A stretch of 64,000 nt of DNA, taken from contig JBCCXD010000006.1 in assembly GCA_039192165.1 (NCBI GenBank), positions 253,810 through 317,809 on the forward strand. Reading direction: 5' to 3'. Positions 41,145-50,673 of the stretch are shown piece after piece (position 1 is the stretch's first letter; each line of letters opens with the position of its first letter). The notes under the pieces were generated by a model that made no database searches, was not told the DNA's origin, and saw only the letters and a program-made list of their open reading frames with translations. The position numbers and the translations under genes are program-made. The DNA is from Dinoroseobacter sp039192165 (GTDB taxonomy: Bacteria > Pseudomonadota > Alphaproteobacteria > Rhodobacterales > Rhodobacteraceae).

Positions 41145-43457
41145 ATGAAGTCTCTTGGTGCAATTCTCGCGCTTGCGCTCGCCGGGCTGCAACTGGTTGC
41201 GATCGCAGTTGTCGTGTCTTCCTCCTATTTCACGTCCGAGCGCACACTCCTGGAACACGCCAGAACTCAAATGGTTGATGTCGGAACGAACGTCATCCAG
41301 CACACCAAATGGTTCATGTCTCCGGCGCGCAGTGCGGCGGAATTGTCTACGGCGCTCGCATCGAACCAAATTGTCCGCCGAGAAGAGCGTGAGCATCTTG
41401 AGGGCCTTCTGTTCCAACAACTGAGATCTGCCCCACAGTTTGCCGGGGCTTACTATGGTGATGAAGACGGAAACTTCGTCTACGTGAAAAGGGAGGGAGG
41501 CCAGGACTACCTGACGAAAATCGTGGATGTAGCTGTAGGTGCTGGTGAACGTACTTTGTTAATCAAGCGCCGCGAGGATTTTGTGTCTATGGGCCGGCGT
41601 TTCGATCCGGAAGACCGATATGATCCGCGGAGCCGCCCGTGGTATAAAGAAGCGAAAGCATATCGCGGAAGTATATGGACCGACCCGTATATCTTCTTCA
41701 CGTCACAGTCCCCGGGAATAACCGCAGCCACACCAGTGATTGGTTTTGACAACCATGTGCAAGGCGTCGTGGGCGTCGATATCGAGATTAATGAGCTGTC
41801 AAACTTCCTGTCACAGCTAAGGGTTGGCAAGAACGGTGCAGCATTCGTTCTGAACCGAAATGGGGATGTAATAGCGCATCCAAACCCTGAACTTCTGACA
41901 ACGCAGACGGAAGAAGGCGGGCTCAGGTTTCCGTCTATTGAAACGATTGAAGACCCCATCGCCCGCGCGGCGTTTGGCGACAGACTCTCAGAAGAGGGCG
42001 TGGTCATAGATGGGCTGGTTCAGACGGACTTTGAACATCAAGGACAACAGTTTGTGTCGTTGATCATGCCATTTGGGCTGGACGATATCCCTTGGACGAT
42101 TGTTCTCTACGCCCCTGAGAATGATTTTATCGGGACCATCAAAGAAAACAGAACACAAAATACTCTGATCGCGATTGCAGTGGCTATGATGACGGCGCTG
42201 CTTGGCCTGGCGCTTGCGAATAAAATCCACGCCCCTGTGCGCGCTTTTGCAGTACGATCCTCGTTGATTTCGCAGGGGGAAGTGGATCCGAAAGAACCCA
42301 TGCCAAGCACCTATAAGGAATTGGAAAATGCAAACAGCGCCCTGGTCAATGAGATCTCGCAGCGCAAGAAAACCGAAGCAGAGTACAGACTGACGTTTGA
42401 GAAAGCGTCACGGGGTATGGTCCATATTGAAAGCGCAACGGGCAGACTGCTTCGTGTGAACGAGAGCTTTGCCAGACTTCTGGGTTTTACAGAAGAAGAC
42501 CTGGAGGGCGCGGCGTTCCAATCCCTGCTTTCCGTAGACGACCGAGGTGCGTTGAACGAGTTCCTGGAGAAGATCGCAGAGCACTCCGCTTTTGGATTTG
42601 AAGCCAAAGCGATCAAAAAAGACGGAAGCCCCGTTTGGATCAGCCTTAACGGTGTCTTCTTTCAGGCCAACGCCGAAGGGGATACTTACATTGTCGCAAC
42701 AATAGATGACATTACGCAGGCACGCGCTTCTGAGGAAAAAATCGAGATCTTGAACCGCGAGATTGCTCATTTCTCAAGACAAGAGACTATGGGTGAACTT
42801 GCGACGGGTCTGGCGCACGAACTCAATCAACCACTGACCGCGATCACGCAAAACGTAGATGCGGCCTCGTATATTCTCAGCGCATCGCCCGAGAAGACAT
42901 CTGAGGTGAGAGGATTGCTCGGCGACATTGATCAACAGGCGCACCAGGCCGCAGATATCATTCGTGCACTGCGGACTTTGGTGCGCAAAGATGAGAATAT
43001 TCCCGATGTTTTCGGAATTCGCGAGTTGATCAAACAGGCGCGGCGCCTTGCCCGCTCTGAGGCGCGACAGCACGCGATCGACATCGTGTTGGTTGAGGGA
43101 CAGGAGCTAGAGGTTCGAGCTGTACGCGTTCAAATCGCTCAGGTCGTTGTAAACCTTCTGCGCAACGCAATTGAGTCTGTTGCAGAGAGTGATTGCGCGG
43201 ACCGCAGGATTTCGATTACGGCTGAGCAGGATAAGAATTTTGTCCGCGTAAGTGTTGTGGATGGAGGACCAGGCATAGCGGAAAGCCTGCAGCTCTTTAC
43301 TCCCTTTGAAACCACAAAACGTGACGGCATGGGGCTCGGGTTGTCCATCAGCAAAAGCCTGATTGAAGCCAATGGCGGCGAAATATGGCACGATCAATTG
43401 GCACAGGGGACACGTTTCAGTTTCACTCTCCCACTTAAGGGCACAGACCATGGATGA
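41145..43457 (+). CDS. Sensor histidine kinase with Cache and PAS domains
   Basis: This 770-residue membrane kinase has a first helix at about 4-26, a periplasmic double-Cache sensor (about 35-320; 'DPRSRPWYKEAKAYRGSIWTDPY' is a dCache signature), a second helix at about 338-355, a PAS domain (about 420-535) and then HisKA. The phospho-acceptor His is in 'LAHELNQPLTAITQN' (about 557). HATPase_c has N box 'VNLLRNAIESV', 'DGGPGIAESL' and 'GMGLGLSISKSL'. The layout resembles DctB/FixL-like kinases that sense small organic ligands. Its stop overlaps the start of the response regulator by eight bases. Confidence 0.92.
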   Translation: MKSLGAILALALAGLQLVAIAVVVSSSYFTSERTLLEHARTQMVDVGTNVIQHTKWFMSPARSAAELSTALASNQIVRREEREHLEGLLFQQLRSAPQFAGAYYGDEDGNFVYVKREGGQDYLTKIVDVAVGAGERTLLIKRREDFVSMGRRFDPEDRYDPRSRPWYKEAKAYRGSIWTDPYIFFTSQSPGITAATPVIGFDNHVQGVVGVDIEINELSNFLSQLRVGKNGAAFVLNRNGDVIAHPNPELLTTQTEEGGLRFPSIETIEDPIARAAFGDRLSEEGVVIDGLVQTDFEHQGQQFVSLIMPFGLDDIPWTIVLYAPENDFIGTIKENRTQNTLIAIAVAMMTALLGLALANKIHAPVRAFAVRSSLISQGEVDPKEPMPSTYKELENANSALVNEISQRKKTEAEYRLTFEKASRGMVHIESATGRLLRVNESFARLLGFTEEDLEGAAFQSLLSVDDRGALNEFLEKIAEHSAFGFEAKAIKKDGSPVWISLNGVFFQANAEGDTYIVATIDDITQARASEEKIEILNREIAHFSRQETMGELATGLAHELNQPLTAITQNVDAASYILSASPEKTSEVRGLLGDIDQQAHQAADIIRALRTLVRKDENIPDVFGIRELIKQARRLARSEARQHAIDIVLVEGQELEVRAVRVQIAQVVVNLLRNAIESVAESDCADRRISITAEQDKNFVRVSVVDGGPGIAESLQLFTPFETTKRDGMGLGLSISKSLIEANGGEIWHDQLAQGTRFSFTLPLKGTDHG

Positions 43458-44085
43458 AGGTCCCTTCATTTTTCTGGTGGATGATGACGGGGACATTCGT
43501 GGCTCGCTGTCGCGCGCCCTGGGTCTGCGAGGCTATACCGTGAGGTCTTTCGGATCCGCACGGGAGTTTCTGGACACTTTTGATCCAGGCCTTTCGGGCT
43601 GCTTGATCCTCGACTACGGCATGCCGGAAATGAATGGCCTTCAGCTCCAAAAGCACTTGCGCGACTCCGGATCCCGTCTTCCAATTATCTTCATTACAGG
43701 CCATGGCGGTATTCCAGAGTCTGTCGAAGCAATGAAAATGGGGGCTGTCGACTTCCTGGAGAAACCGTTCAAGCAATCCGTTCTTATCGAAAGGATAGAG
43801 GCCGCACTCAAAACCGATGCGCGACGACGGGCGGCTACCCTGCAGACCTCCGGCGTTTTGGCCAGGTATCAGACTTTGACAGATCGCGAGCGAGAGATTG
43901 CTTCTATCCTGACGACCAATCCGGGTCGCAATTCATCTAAGGAAATCGCCCGCCAACTTGATATCAGCCCGCGCACTGTGGACCACCACCGCGCACGTAT
44001 CCTTGAAAAGATGGAAGTGGGAACGGTCGCCGAGCTCGTCGAAACTACGCTGAAAGCCGGCCTCTTCAACGATCCACGCCAGTAA
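43450..44085 (+). CDS. FixJ-family response regulator
   Basis: This 211-residue regulator has a receiver domain (about 5-120; acidic pair in 'FLVDDDGD', phospho-Asp in 'LILDYGMPEMNGL', Lys in 'FLEKPFKQ') and a LuxR/FixJ-type HTH ('LTDREREIASIL', 'SSKEIARQLDISPRTVDHHRARILEKM', about 142-195). The ATG at 43450 overlaps the kinase gene, so the two form a cognate pair. Targets are unknown; the candidate sRNA just upstream of the kinase is one possibility. Confidence 0.92.
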   Translation: MDEGPFIFLVDDDGDIRGSLSRALGLRGYTVRSFGSAREFLDTFDPGLSGCLILDYGMPEMNGLQLQKHLRDSGSRLPIIFITGHGGIPESVEAMKMGAVDFLEKPFKQSVLIERIEAALKTDARRRAATLQTSGVLARYQTLTDREREIASILTTNPGRNSSKEIARQLDISPRTVDHHRARILEKMEVGTVAELVETTLKAGLFNDPRQ

Positions 44086-44192
44086 GGCGAAACGAAAATT
44101 GCCGACAATGGATGCGATGCTCCCGGCGGCGGTCTGCGTCACTTGGTTTTGCAATCTGTTTCAGCTTGCTTCGGGCGATAGGACACGCCCGG

Positions 44193-44936
44193 TCACAGCT
44201 CGGTAATGCCACCATCGACGACATACTCGGAACCTGTCACGAAGCTCGCTTCGCCCGACAGCAGGAAAGTCGCGACAGCTGCGGCCTCCTCTGCCGTGCC
44301 CATCCGCCCAAGTGGAACTTTCGCAGCTATTTGCGCGCGAAAGCCCTCTTCCGCTTCCGCATCCATTCCGGTCCTCGCGGCGAAGCCTGTCGCGATCGGG
44401 CCGGGGCTAAGGCCGGTCACAGTGATTTGGCGCGGCGCCAACTCGCGAGCCAGCACGCGGATGAGCGACCGTGCTGCGCCCTTGGCCGCGGCATAGATCG
44501 TGCTGCCAGGCGCGCCCATCTGATTGGCAGTCGACGTAGTGAACACTACCGATGCCCCATCGCGAAGAGCCGGCACCAGCGCCTGAACCTGTAACAAAGG
44601 CGCTTTGACGAGGATTGCCAATTGGCGGTCGAACTCCTCCGACGTGATCTGACCGAGGGGCGCAAAAGTTGCCTGGCCTGCGTTCAGGAACAGCCCGTCA
44701 ATTCGCCTGCCACCAATCGCGCTTTCCAACTCGGCGGTGGCGCGAGCCGGATCACTCAAATCGTTCAGAATGAACTCCGCGCCCGGCAACTCTGGCTCTG
44801 CGCGCTCGCGCGATGTTTCACGAGAGTGGGTAACAATGACTGCTGCGCCCTCACGAAGAAGGCGCTTGGCGGTCGCCAGGCCGATGCCCGAGGTACCTCC
44901 GGTAACAACGATTGTCTTGTCTTGGAAGCGGAGCAC
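44193..44936 (-). CDS. Short-chain dehydrogenase/reductase
   Basis: This 247-residue classical SDR has 'TGGTSGIGLATAKRL' (about 13-27), 'LFLNAGQA' (Asn-Ala-Gly, about 79-86), Ser in 'VVFTTSTANQMG', 'YAAAKGAARSL' (Tyr-Lys about 150-154) and a Gly-Gly-rich C-terminus ('EYVVDGGITEL'). The start is GTG with GAGG eight bases upstream. Its substrate is unknown. It is convergent with the response regulator gene and alone on its strand. Confidence 0.88.
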   Translation of the reverse strand: MLRFQDKTIVVTGGTSGIGLATAKRLLREGAAVIVTHSRETSRERAEPELPGAEFILNDLSDPARATAELESAIGGRRIDGLFLNAGQATFAPLGQITSEEFDRQLAILVKAPLLQVQALVPALRDGASVVFTTSTANQMGAPGSTIYAAAKGAARSLIRVLARELAPRQITVTGLSPGPIATGFAARTGMDAEAEEGFRAQIAAKVPLGRMGTAEEAAAVATFLLSGEASFVTGSEYVVDGGITEL

Positions 44937-45437
44937 GATGTTGACCTCTTTTGCCTTGCCTGGATCCGCCTACGCTTTGGTCCGTCCACTGCAGGTCGAT
45001 TTCAGGGAAGGCCCAGACCACGGTGAATACTGCATCAGTTGGCGGAATTAACTTACAGAAGCTACTTCGAATGAGTGTACCCTGACCCCGATCTGAGGCA
45101 AGACCGAGCAGATGTCGGGAGGGTGCACGATTTCCCGCAGACCCTGAGACGCGCCCCGCACGATCTGCCCGAAGCATTCGGGCATGCCTTGCCAATCTCC
45201 CCTGCCCGGCATTTCCGTGATCAAGAAACCTTCGGGAGAGATCCTTTGGCGCGTCAATTGCCTCGTGTTCGATACGGCACGCCCGGAATGCCAGGCGGAG
45301 CAGGCCTTCCGCGCCATAAATAGAAACAGGCTTTGGAACGCGCGTTTAGCGACGCAGTGCAGCCCCGCGCCCACCAATAGAACGCGCTTTCTGGGCCACA
45401 TACCGCAGATGCAATATTCGTAAGCTACTAATTTTAT
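44937..45437. other. 501-base region, no recognised gene
   Basis: Open frames exist on both strands, including a minus-strand one from about 45400 to 45048 ('MWPRKRVLLVGAGL...'). None has a ribosome binding site or recognisable family. It may hold a decayed gene plus the promoter of the SDR. The tRNA-Cys lies just upstream. Confidence 0.4.
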
Positions 45438-45511
45438 TGGAGGCGAGTACCGGAATCGAACCGGTGTACACGGATTTGCAATCCGCTGCGTCACCACTCC
45501 GCCAACTCGCC
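45438..45511 (-). tRNA. tRNA-Cys (anticodon GCA)
   Basis: The 74-nt minus-strand cloverleaf has acceptor arm GGCGAGT/ACTCGCC, anticodon loop TTGCAAA (GCA) with stem CGGAT/ATCCG, T-loop GTTCGATTC and discriminator U73, as expected for Cys. The 3' CCA is encoded in the gene. Confidence 0.95.
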
Positions 45512-45710
45512 ATCCGCTGCCGAAACAGATCAAGTGTGGTGCGACCAGACCTTCGACTTTGGCAGTGAAAGACCGTCTACGTTCTGTTTCGATCTGGGTC
45601 AATCCCGCACAAGGCTATTCCCCGTATCTGATGTTTGAGCCTAAAGAAAAGATGCCGTCTGTTCCTATTCCTTCAGAGAAACAGCGCCTTTCGCGGTCGC
45701 GCGAGGCAAC

Positions 45711-47600
45711 CTAGCTCGCTTGCGCCTTTGAAAGTGGCTCCGGCGCAATTGCCGCGACTATGGCCGAGCGGTCTTCCTCGCCACGCGCCAGCGTGGTTTG
45801 CTCGTGGAGACGCTGTTCGTCAAGCTGACGCACACGGGAAACGACTTCGGCAGCGTCTTGTTCCGCATATCCAAGTGCCATCAGTCCCTTGGCCCCAAGT
45901 TCCAGCGCAGCGCTGTAGGTTTCGCGGATAATGACATCTGCGCCGCCGTCGGCAAGGCGCACGGCCTGGATACGGTCATACGCTCGCAAGAGCAGCTTTG
46001 CTGCCGGAAACTCTTTCCTGACCAGCTTGGCGATCGCGAGGGTCGCCTCAGGGTCATCGGTGGCCACAATGATCACAAGCGCCTCCGCGGCGCCTGCAGC
46101 CTGCAGAACATCCCGCCTTGTACCATCTCCGAAATGAACCCGAGCACCGAACCGTTCAGCTTCTCGAATCCGTTCCGCATCGTGATCGAGGAATGTCACC
46201 CGGGTATCCTCGGCAAGCAAGGACTGTCCAACCAGCTGACCGACGCGTCCAAATCCGATGACCAGGACAGCGCCCCCGGCATCATCATACGTCTCGTCTA
46301 TATGCTCTCTGGACGGCTCACCTATGATCCGGCGGTAAAGCCGATCGGACTGAGACGAAAGCGCCATGGACAGGGTCACGATCGACACAACGACAGACGT
46401 GGTTTCCACATCAAGGATCACCGCAGCACTGGCCGCGGCAAAAAGCACAAAGCCAAACTCGCCATGTTGCGCCATCGCCAGCGAAATTCGCAGCGACAAC
46501 TGTTTGCCGGATCCGAAAACCCGGGACACGGCATAGATGGCGAGGCCTTTGAGGACCATAAGCAGAGGTACGGCGAGCACGATCAGCAGCCAGTTATCAG
46601 CCACGGCATCGAGATCCAGAAGCAAGCCAACTGCAATGAAAAACAGGCCGAGGAACAGGCCACGGAACGGTTCAATATCCGCCTCTACTTCATGACGGAA
46701 GGCTGAGTCTGCGAGCATAACACCTGCAATGAAAGCTCCCATTGCATAGGAGAGACCTGCCAATGCCATGACAAGCGAGGCAAATATTACTACACCCAGG
46801 CTTGCTGCAGTCATCAGTTCAGGTGTCCGCGTACGGGCAATCACCCGGAACATCGGGTCCAAACCATAACGGCCGACCAGAATAAGGAAGACTATCGCAC
46901 CAACGCCTGTTGCAACGGCGGCAACGTTCTCGCCCATGGTGGCATCGCCCGTTGTCGGTGCAATGAGAGTCACAAGCAGCAACAAAGGTACAATCGCGAG
47001 GTCTTCAAAGAGCAAAACTGCAATCGCGGTTTCCCCAAACGGGGTCTTGCGTTCTCCGCCTTCGTCAATCTCACGCATAACCAGCGCTGTCGAGGAGAGT
47101 GCAAGCCCGAGACCAACGATCAGCGCAGCGCGCCAGTCAAGCCCAAACGCGTAGGCTGCTCCACCCAGCACGGCGGCGCAGGCTAGAACCTGCACCAGAC
47201 CTCGACCGAATATGACCCCCCGCAGATCCCACAAGCGTTGGGGGCGGAATTCCAGCCCGATCACGAACAGGAACAAGACGACACCAAACTCCGCAAAATG
47301 CAGCAAGGCTTCTGGGTTTTTGGAGTATGACAGGTTCAGCGCCACTCCGGCAGCGACGCCCGCACCGAGGTATCCAATAACAGTGCCAAGATTCAGCCTG
47401 TTGGCCAAAGGGACGAACAGGCACGCAAGCGCAATCAAGGCGAGTGCTTCCATGAAGCTCACCTCGAGAGAGGTTAGCCCAAAAGCTCCCGTTGGTTCCG
47501 CTGCGTGAGCAAACGAACTTGAGAGCGGGATAAAGACCACACAGAGCAAGATCGCTTTGAATTTTTTCGCTGCTGCCTGAGATAGATGGAGATTTTGCAT
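45711..47600 (-). CDS. CPA2-type cation/proton antiporter with TrkA-N domain (KefB/C-like)
   Basis: This protein of about 629 residues has 12-13 hydrophobic helices (about 10-420) of the Na+/H+ exchanger fold. An NAD-binding TrkA-N domain follows ('GGAVLVIGFGRVGQLVGQSLL', about 445-465; 'HFGDGTRRDVLQAAGA', about 495). It exports K+ or Na+ in exchange for protons, gated by the nucleotide domain. The start is uncertain. ATG at 47600 gives a signal-like N-terminus, while a GTG at 47714 with an adjacent GGAG would add 38 residues. It stands alone. Confidence 0.9.
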   Translation of the reverse strand: MQNLHLSQAAAKKFKAILLCVVFIPLSSSFAHAAEPTGAFGLTSLEVSFMEALALIALACLFVPLANRLNLGTVIGYLGAGVAAGVALNLSYSKNPEALLHFAEFGVVLFLFVIGLEFRPQRLWDLRGVIFGRGLVQVLACAAVLGGAAYAFGLDWRAALIVGLGLALSSTALVMREIDEGGERKTPFGETAIAVLLFEDLAIVPLLLLVTLIAPTTGDATMGENVAAVATGVGAIVFLILVGRYGLDPMFRVIARTRTPELMTAASLGVVIFASLVMALAGLSYAMGAFIAGVMLADSAFRHEVEADIEPFRGLFLGLFFIAVGLLLDLDAVADNWLLIVLAVPLLMVLKGLAIYAVSRVFGSGKQLSLRISLAMAQHGEFGFVLFAAASAAVILDVETTSVVVSIVTLSMALSSQSDRLYRRIIGEPSREHIDETYDDAGGAVLVIGFGRVGQLVGQSLLAEDTRVTFLDHDAERIREAERFGARVHFGDGTRRDVLQAAGAAEALVIIVATDDPEATLAIAKLVRKEFPAAKLLLRAYDRIQAVRLADGGADVIIRETYSAALELGAKGLMALGYAEQDAAEVVSRVRQLDEQRLHEQTTLARGEEDRSAIVAAIAPEPLSKAQAS

Positions 47601-47990
47601 GGCTGGTTCGTTCCGTGCACGGCGTGCTGTTCTGTATTGCTCAACCACGCCGGCAAGCGCGGCGCGAACATCAAATAGCGAGGTGGCTAAGCCCCTGATC
47701 GTGCGTAATTTCACGAACTCCGAAGGCTGTGACGCGCTTTCGCCCTGCTCGAGTTAGTCTGGATTTCCAGAAAAGCCACTGACGCAACCCTGCGTAGAGC
47801 ACGGGTGCCAGACGCGTTTCCAGTGTCAGCTTGACCCCAACGCAACTGGGCAGGATCCGTCACAACGGACCTTGCAGATACAACATCGGCCAAGGGCGTA
47901 CAAGTTGGGACCTAGGGAGTGCTCGGGCAGACGGTCGCCGGGGAGACTTGAGTAGGTCTGCAAACTCGATTTTGATTTTTTTCCGAAGGT
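47601..47990. other. Gap between antiporter and pqiC, no clear gene
   Basis: The first part may encode an N-terminal extension of the antiporter if the GTG at 47714 is used. The rest contains no frame with gene-like features, nor an obvious terminator after pqiC. It is otherwise unremarkable. Confidence 0.4.
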
Positions 47991-48569
47991 TTAGCGCAAG
48001 GCTGCAATGATCTCGTCCGCCAAAAGAGCCAAAGCCGAAGACTGCGCTGAGGCGATTGCCTGCGGATCAGTGCCTGTGATTGGCACCGTCAGCGAAACGC
48101 GTTTGAGAGTATCGCGGACCTGACCATTCGGCGAGGAGACTGCAATCTGTCCCGCAAGAACGAAGACCCCATCTGCCCGAGCGACCAGCTGATCGAAACG
48201 CACTTCCACTCTTGCATCCGGAGGATCGGACAACGGCCAGGGTTCCGTCGAAGTCCGCGCTGTGCTTCGCGCCTCAACACCGGCTGCGAGCGCCGCAGTT
48301 ATTGCCCGATCGGGATCGTCGGCCCATTCGCCGGCTGTTGGAACCAGCGCACCCGTAATCCCGCCGCTCAAAATGCCGGGTCCGGCTGCGTAAGAAGGCA
48401 GGCTGACACGGCGCACCTCAACCGTTCGCGCCGAAACACGGGTTTTCGTTCCCGTTCCAGTTATGGGGTTAAGAGGGTAGCGCGGCCTCGGGCTCGTGGA
48501 ACATCCCGCCGTCGCGATGGCGCCAGCCAGGACAGACAACAGGAATGTACGTCTGTGTGTTTTGATCAT
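47991..48569 (-). CDS. pqiC: PqiC-type lipoprotein of the MCE transport complex
   Basis: This 192-residue ABC-type transport auxiliary lipoprotein has lipobox 'AGAIATAGC' with Cys at about 22. The domain contains 'YPLNPITGTGTKTRVSARTVEVRRVSLPSYAAGPGIL', typical of PqiC/YmbA proteins. It sits at the outer membrane and caps the PqiB tube. The ATG at 48567-48569 is preferred over an upstream TTG. It is the last gene of the pqiA1-pqiA2-pqiB-pqiC operon, one base after the pqiB stop. Confidence 0.85.
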   Translation of the reverse strand: MIKTHRRTFLLSVLAGAIATAGCSTSPRPRYPLNPITGTGTKTRVSARTVEVRRVSLPSYAAGPGILSGGITGALVPTAGEWADDPDRAITAALAAGVEARSTARTSTEPWPLSDPPDARVEVRFDQLVARADGVFVLAGQIAVSSPNGQVRDTLKRVSLTVPITGTDPQAIASAQSSALALLADEIIAALR

Positions 48570-48570
48570 C

Positions 48571-50673
48571 TCAGCGTCCAAATATCAGAGAATTGGGGGA
48601 ACGTTGGATTTCACGGGCAAGCTGTGACATCGCACGTGCCGCGGCTGTGATTTCGCGCAATGCAGTCAGCGTTTCGGTATTGACGTCGGACTGGGCGCCA
48701 TAGGCGGCCACGAGAGCCTCCGCCTCACGCACTAAGTCGTCGATGCGTTGCGTGACCGACGGAAGAGTATCGGCAGCATCGGCTATGGAGTCTGCGGCCT
48801 CCGCAGCCGACTGCATGGCCTCGTTGGCGTTGGCGATCAACCCTCCGGCGCGCAGATCTTCAAGTGTAGCGCGCAACTCTTGAAGGGTTGTGTTCAGGTT
48901 GGGCACAAGATCCTGAGCTTCGGACGCTCCGACAATCGCTTCCGCACTGTCGAGGAATTCTCGCGCCGCCCGGATCAATTCATCCGCTTCCAGGGCCTCT
49001 GCCTGCGCCGCAAGATCGCGCAGATCGTCGACCAAAGCGGGTGTCTGCTCGGCCGCAGCGGCAAGATCAGCGCTCGCTTCCGCGGCATTCGCAAGAACTA
49101 TGGAGAGATTTGCAAGCGCCTGATCCTGACGCAAATCTGAAATGACTTCGCGAATGTCAGTGGCGATGGCGCGCAACTCGCCCGGGAGCGCAATTGAGTC
49201 CGGACCACTCACAACGTCGCGTGCTGCCTCAAACAGATCGACGGCGGCGGCCGGAGCATCGCGCAAGGCCGGATCTGCAGCAAACCCCTCGATGCTCGCC
49301 AAGGTTCTGATTGCCTGCTCCATCAGAGCTTCAATCGGCAATTCAGTAATTCGGGTCAGGACGCCTTCGGCCGTGGCAGAAAAATCAGGCAGGTCAACCT
49401 CGACAGAGGGAATACGCGGTGCTGGTTGCGCGTCCCGGTCAAGCGTCGCGTCCGGCGCATCAGGAACGGACGCCAGCTCTACAGTCAGCCTGTCGCTCAA
49501 AAAACCAGATGTGGCCAGTCGAGCTCGCAGACCGGATGCAATGGCGGTTTCAAGGAAATCGAGAGTGGCCGCAGTATCCGCATCACTAGGAAGGCCGAGC
49601 AGAACGGGATCTAGGGAAATGTTTGCGATCAGCTCAAGATCTCCGGTCGCAGCCTCCGGATCAGTCACCACCGCCGACAGTGATGTGACCTCCCCAACCT
49701 CGAGGCCACCGAACTGAACCGCCGCGCCGGGTCGGAGTCCCGCGATTGTATCCCCGAATGCGACCGAAAGCCTGACGCCGCCATATCCCCTGGACGAAAG
49801 ACGCGCACGACGAGCTGCTGGTTCGTCGGGGAATACATCAAAAATACGGTCTGGCGGGACCGGCTGACCATCCTCGAAGACGTTGTCAAAGGCGACACCA
49901 CCAGCGAGCAAAGCTGCAACACTATCAACTTCAAGCGAAATACCCTGCGTGCCGATGGCGACAGAGAACCCGGATGTGTCCCAAAACCTGGTAGCCGAAG
50001 AGATCCTCTGGTCGTGAGGGCTCTCGATGAAGGCATCGATCAAGACCGCATCGCCCGCTCGCGTAAGACGAGGTGTTTCCAGGCGCCCCACCTCGACACC
50101 GCGAAACAGTATCGGAGCTCCTTCACCAAGGCCGGCACCATCCGGTGCACGCAGTGTAATGCTGCGTCCGGCACGCCCAGGAACAGCTAGAGGCGGGCGC
50201 TCAAGGCCCTCGAAGCGGGTGCGTGGTATCCCGCGCTCTTCGTCCCATGCACCGGCGATGTAGACACCGCTTAAGACAGTACCCAGGCCGGTGATGCCGC
50301 GGGCGGAGACTTCGGGGCGAACCACCCAGAACGTGGCGCTTTCGTCGAGAAAGGGTGCAATCTCGTTGTTTACGCGCGCGGTGACAACAACGTTTACCAG
50401 ATCATCCGTGAAATTGACCCGCTCAACCGTTCCGATGACGACATCGCGAAAGCGCAACGATGTCTCGCCCGCATTCACACCTTCGGCGCTGGCAAACAGG
50501 ATCTCGATTTGCACACCACGTTGCGACCACGACTGCCACGCCAGCGCGAGTGAAATAATGAGCGCTGCAATGGGAACGAGCCATACGAGAGACAAATTCC
50601 GCCACGCCGATTTTGACGGAGGAGATACCTGCATCTCGGCCGGACGCGGTGCTGGGTCTTCGGAGTCGCTCAT
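48571..50673 (-). CDS. pqiB: PqiB-type MCE protein (intermembrane transport)
   Basis: This 700-residue protein is anchored by an N-terminal helix ('LSLVWLVPIAALIISLALAW', about 28-47). Three MCE domains follow: 'GVQIEILFASAEGVNAGETSLRFRDVVIGTV' (about 54), 'GRSITLRAPDGAGLGEGAPILFRGVEVGRL' (about 170) and 'GVRLSVAFGDTIAGLRPGAAVQFGGLEVGEV' (about 298). A long alpha-helical C-terminus rich in Ala/Asp/Leu heptads (about 470-690) completes it. E. coli PqiB spans the periplasm as a tube moving lipids between membranes. It overlaps the upstream pqiA2 by four bases. Confidence 0.92.
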   Translation of the reverse strand: MSDSEDPAPRPAEMQVSPPSKSAWRNLSLVWLVPIAALIISLALAWQSWSQRGVQIEILFASAEGVNAGETSLRFRDVVIGTVERVNFTDDLVNVVVTARVNNEIAPFLDESATFWVVRPEVSARGITGLGTVLSGVYIAGAWDEERGIPRTRFEGLERPPLAVPGRAGRSITLRAPDGAGLGEGAPILFRGVEVGRLETPRLTRAGDAVLIDAFIESPHDQRISSATRFWDTSGFSVAIGTQGISLEVDSVAALLAGGVAFDNVFEDGQPVPPDRIFDVFPDEPAARRARLSSRGYGGVRLSVAFGDTIAGLRPGAAVQFGGLEVGEVTSLSAVVTDPEAATGDLELIANISLDPVLLGLPSDADTAATLDFLETAIASGLRARLATSGFLSDRLTVELASVPDAPDATLDRDAQPAPRIPSVEVDLPDFSATAEGVLTRITELPIEALMEQAIRTLASIEGFAADPALRDAPAAAVDLFEAARDVVSGPDSIALPGELRAIATDIREVISDLRQDQALANLSIVLANAAEASADLAAAAEQTPALVDDLRDLAAQAEALEADELIRAAREFLDSAEAIVGASEAQDLVPNLNTTLQELRATLEDLRAGGLIANANEAMQSAAEAADSIADAADTLPSVTQRIDDLVREAEALVAAYGAQSDVNTETLTALREITAAARAMSQLAREIQRSPNSLIFGR

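Noticed and set aside
45048..45400. Minus-strand frame starting 'MWPRKRVLLVGAG' next to tRNA-Cys
   Set aside because: There is no ribosome binding site, no recognised family, and the upstream end of the frame runs through the tRNA. It may be decayed DNA, so it is reported only as a gene-free region.
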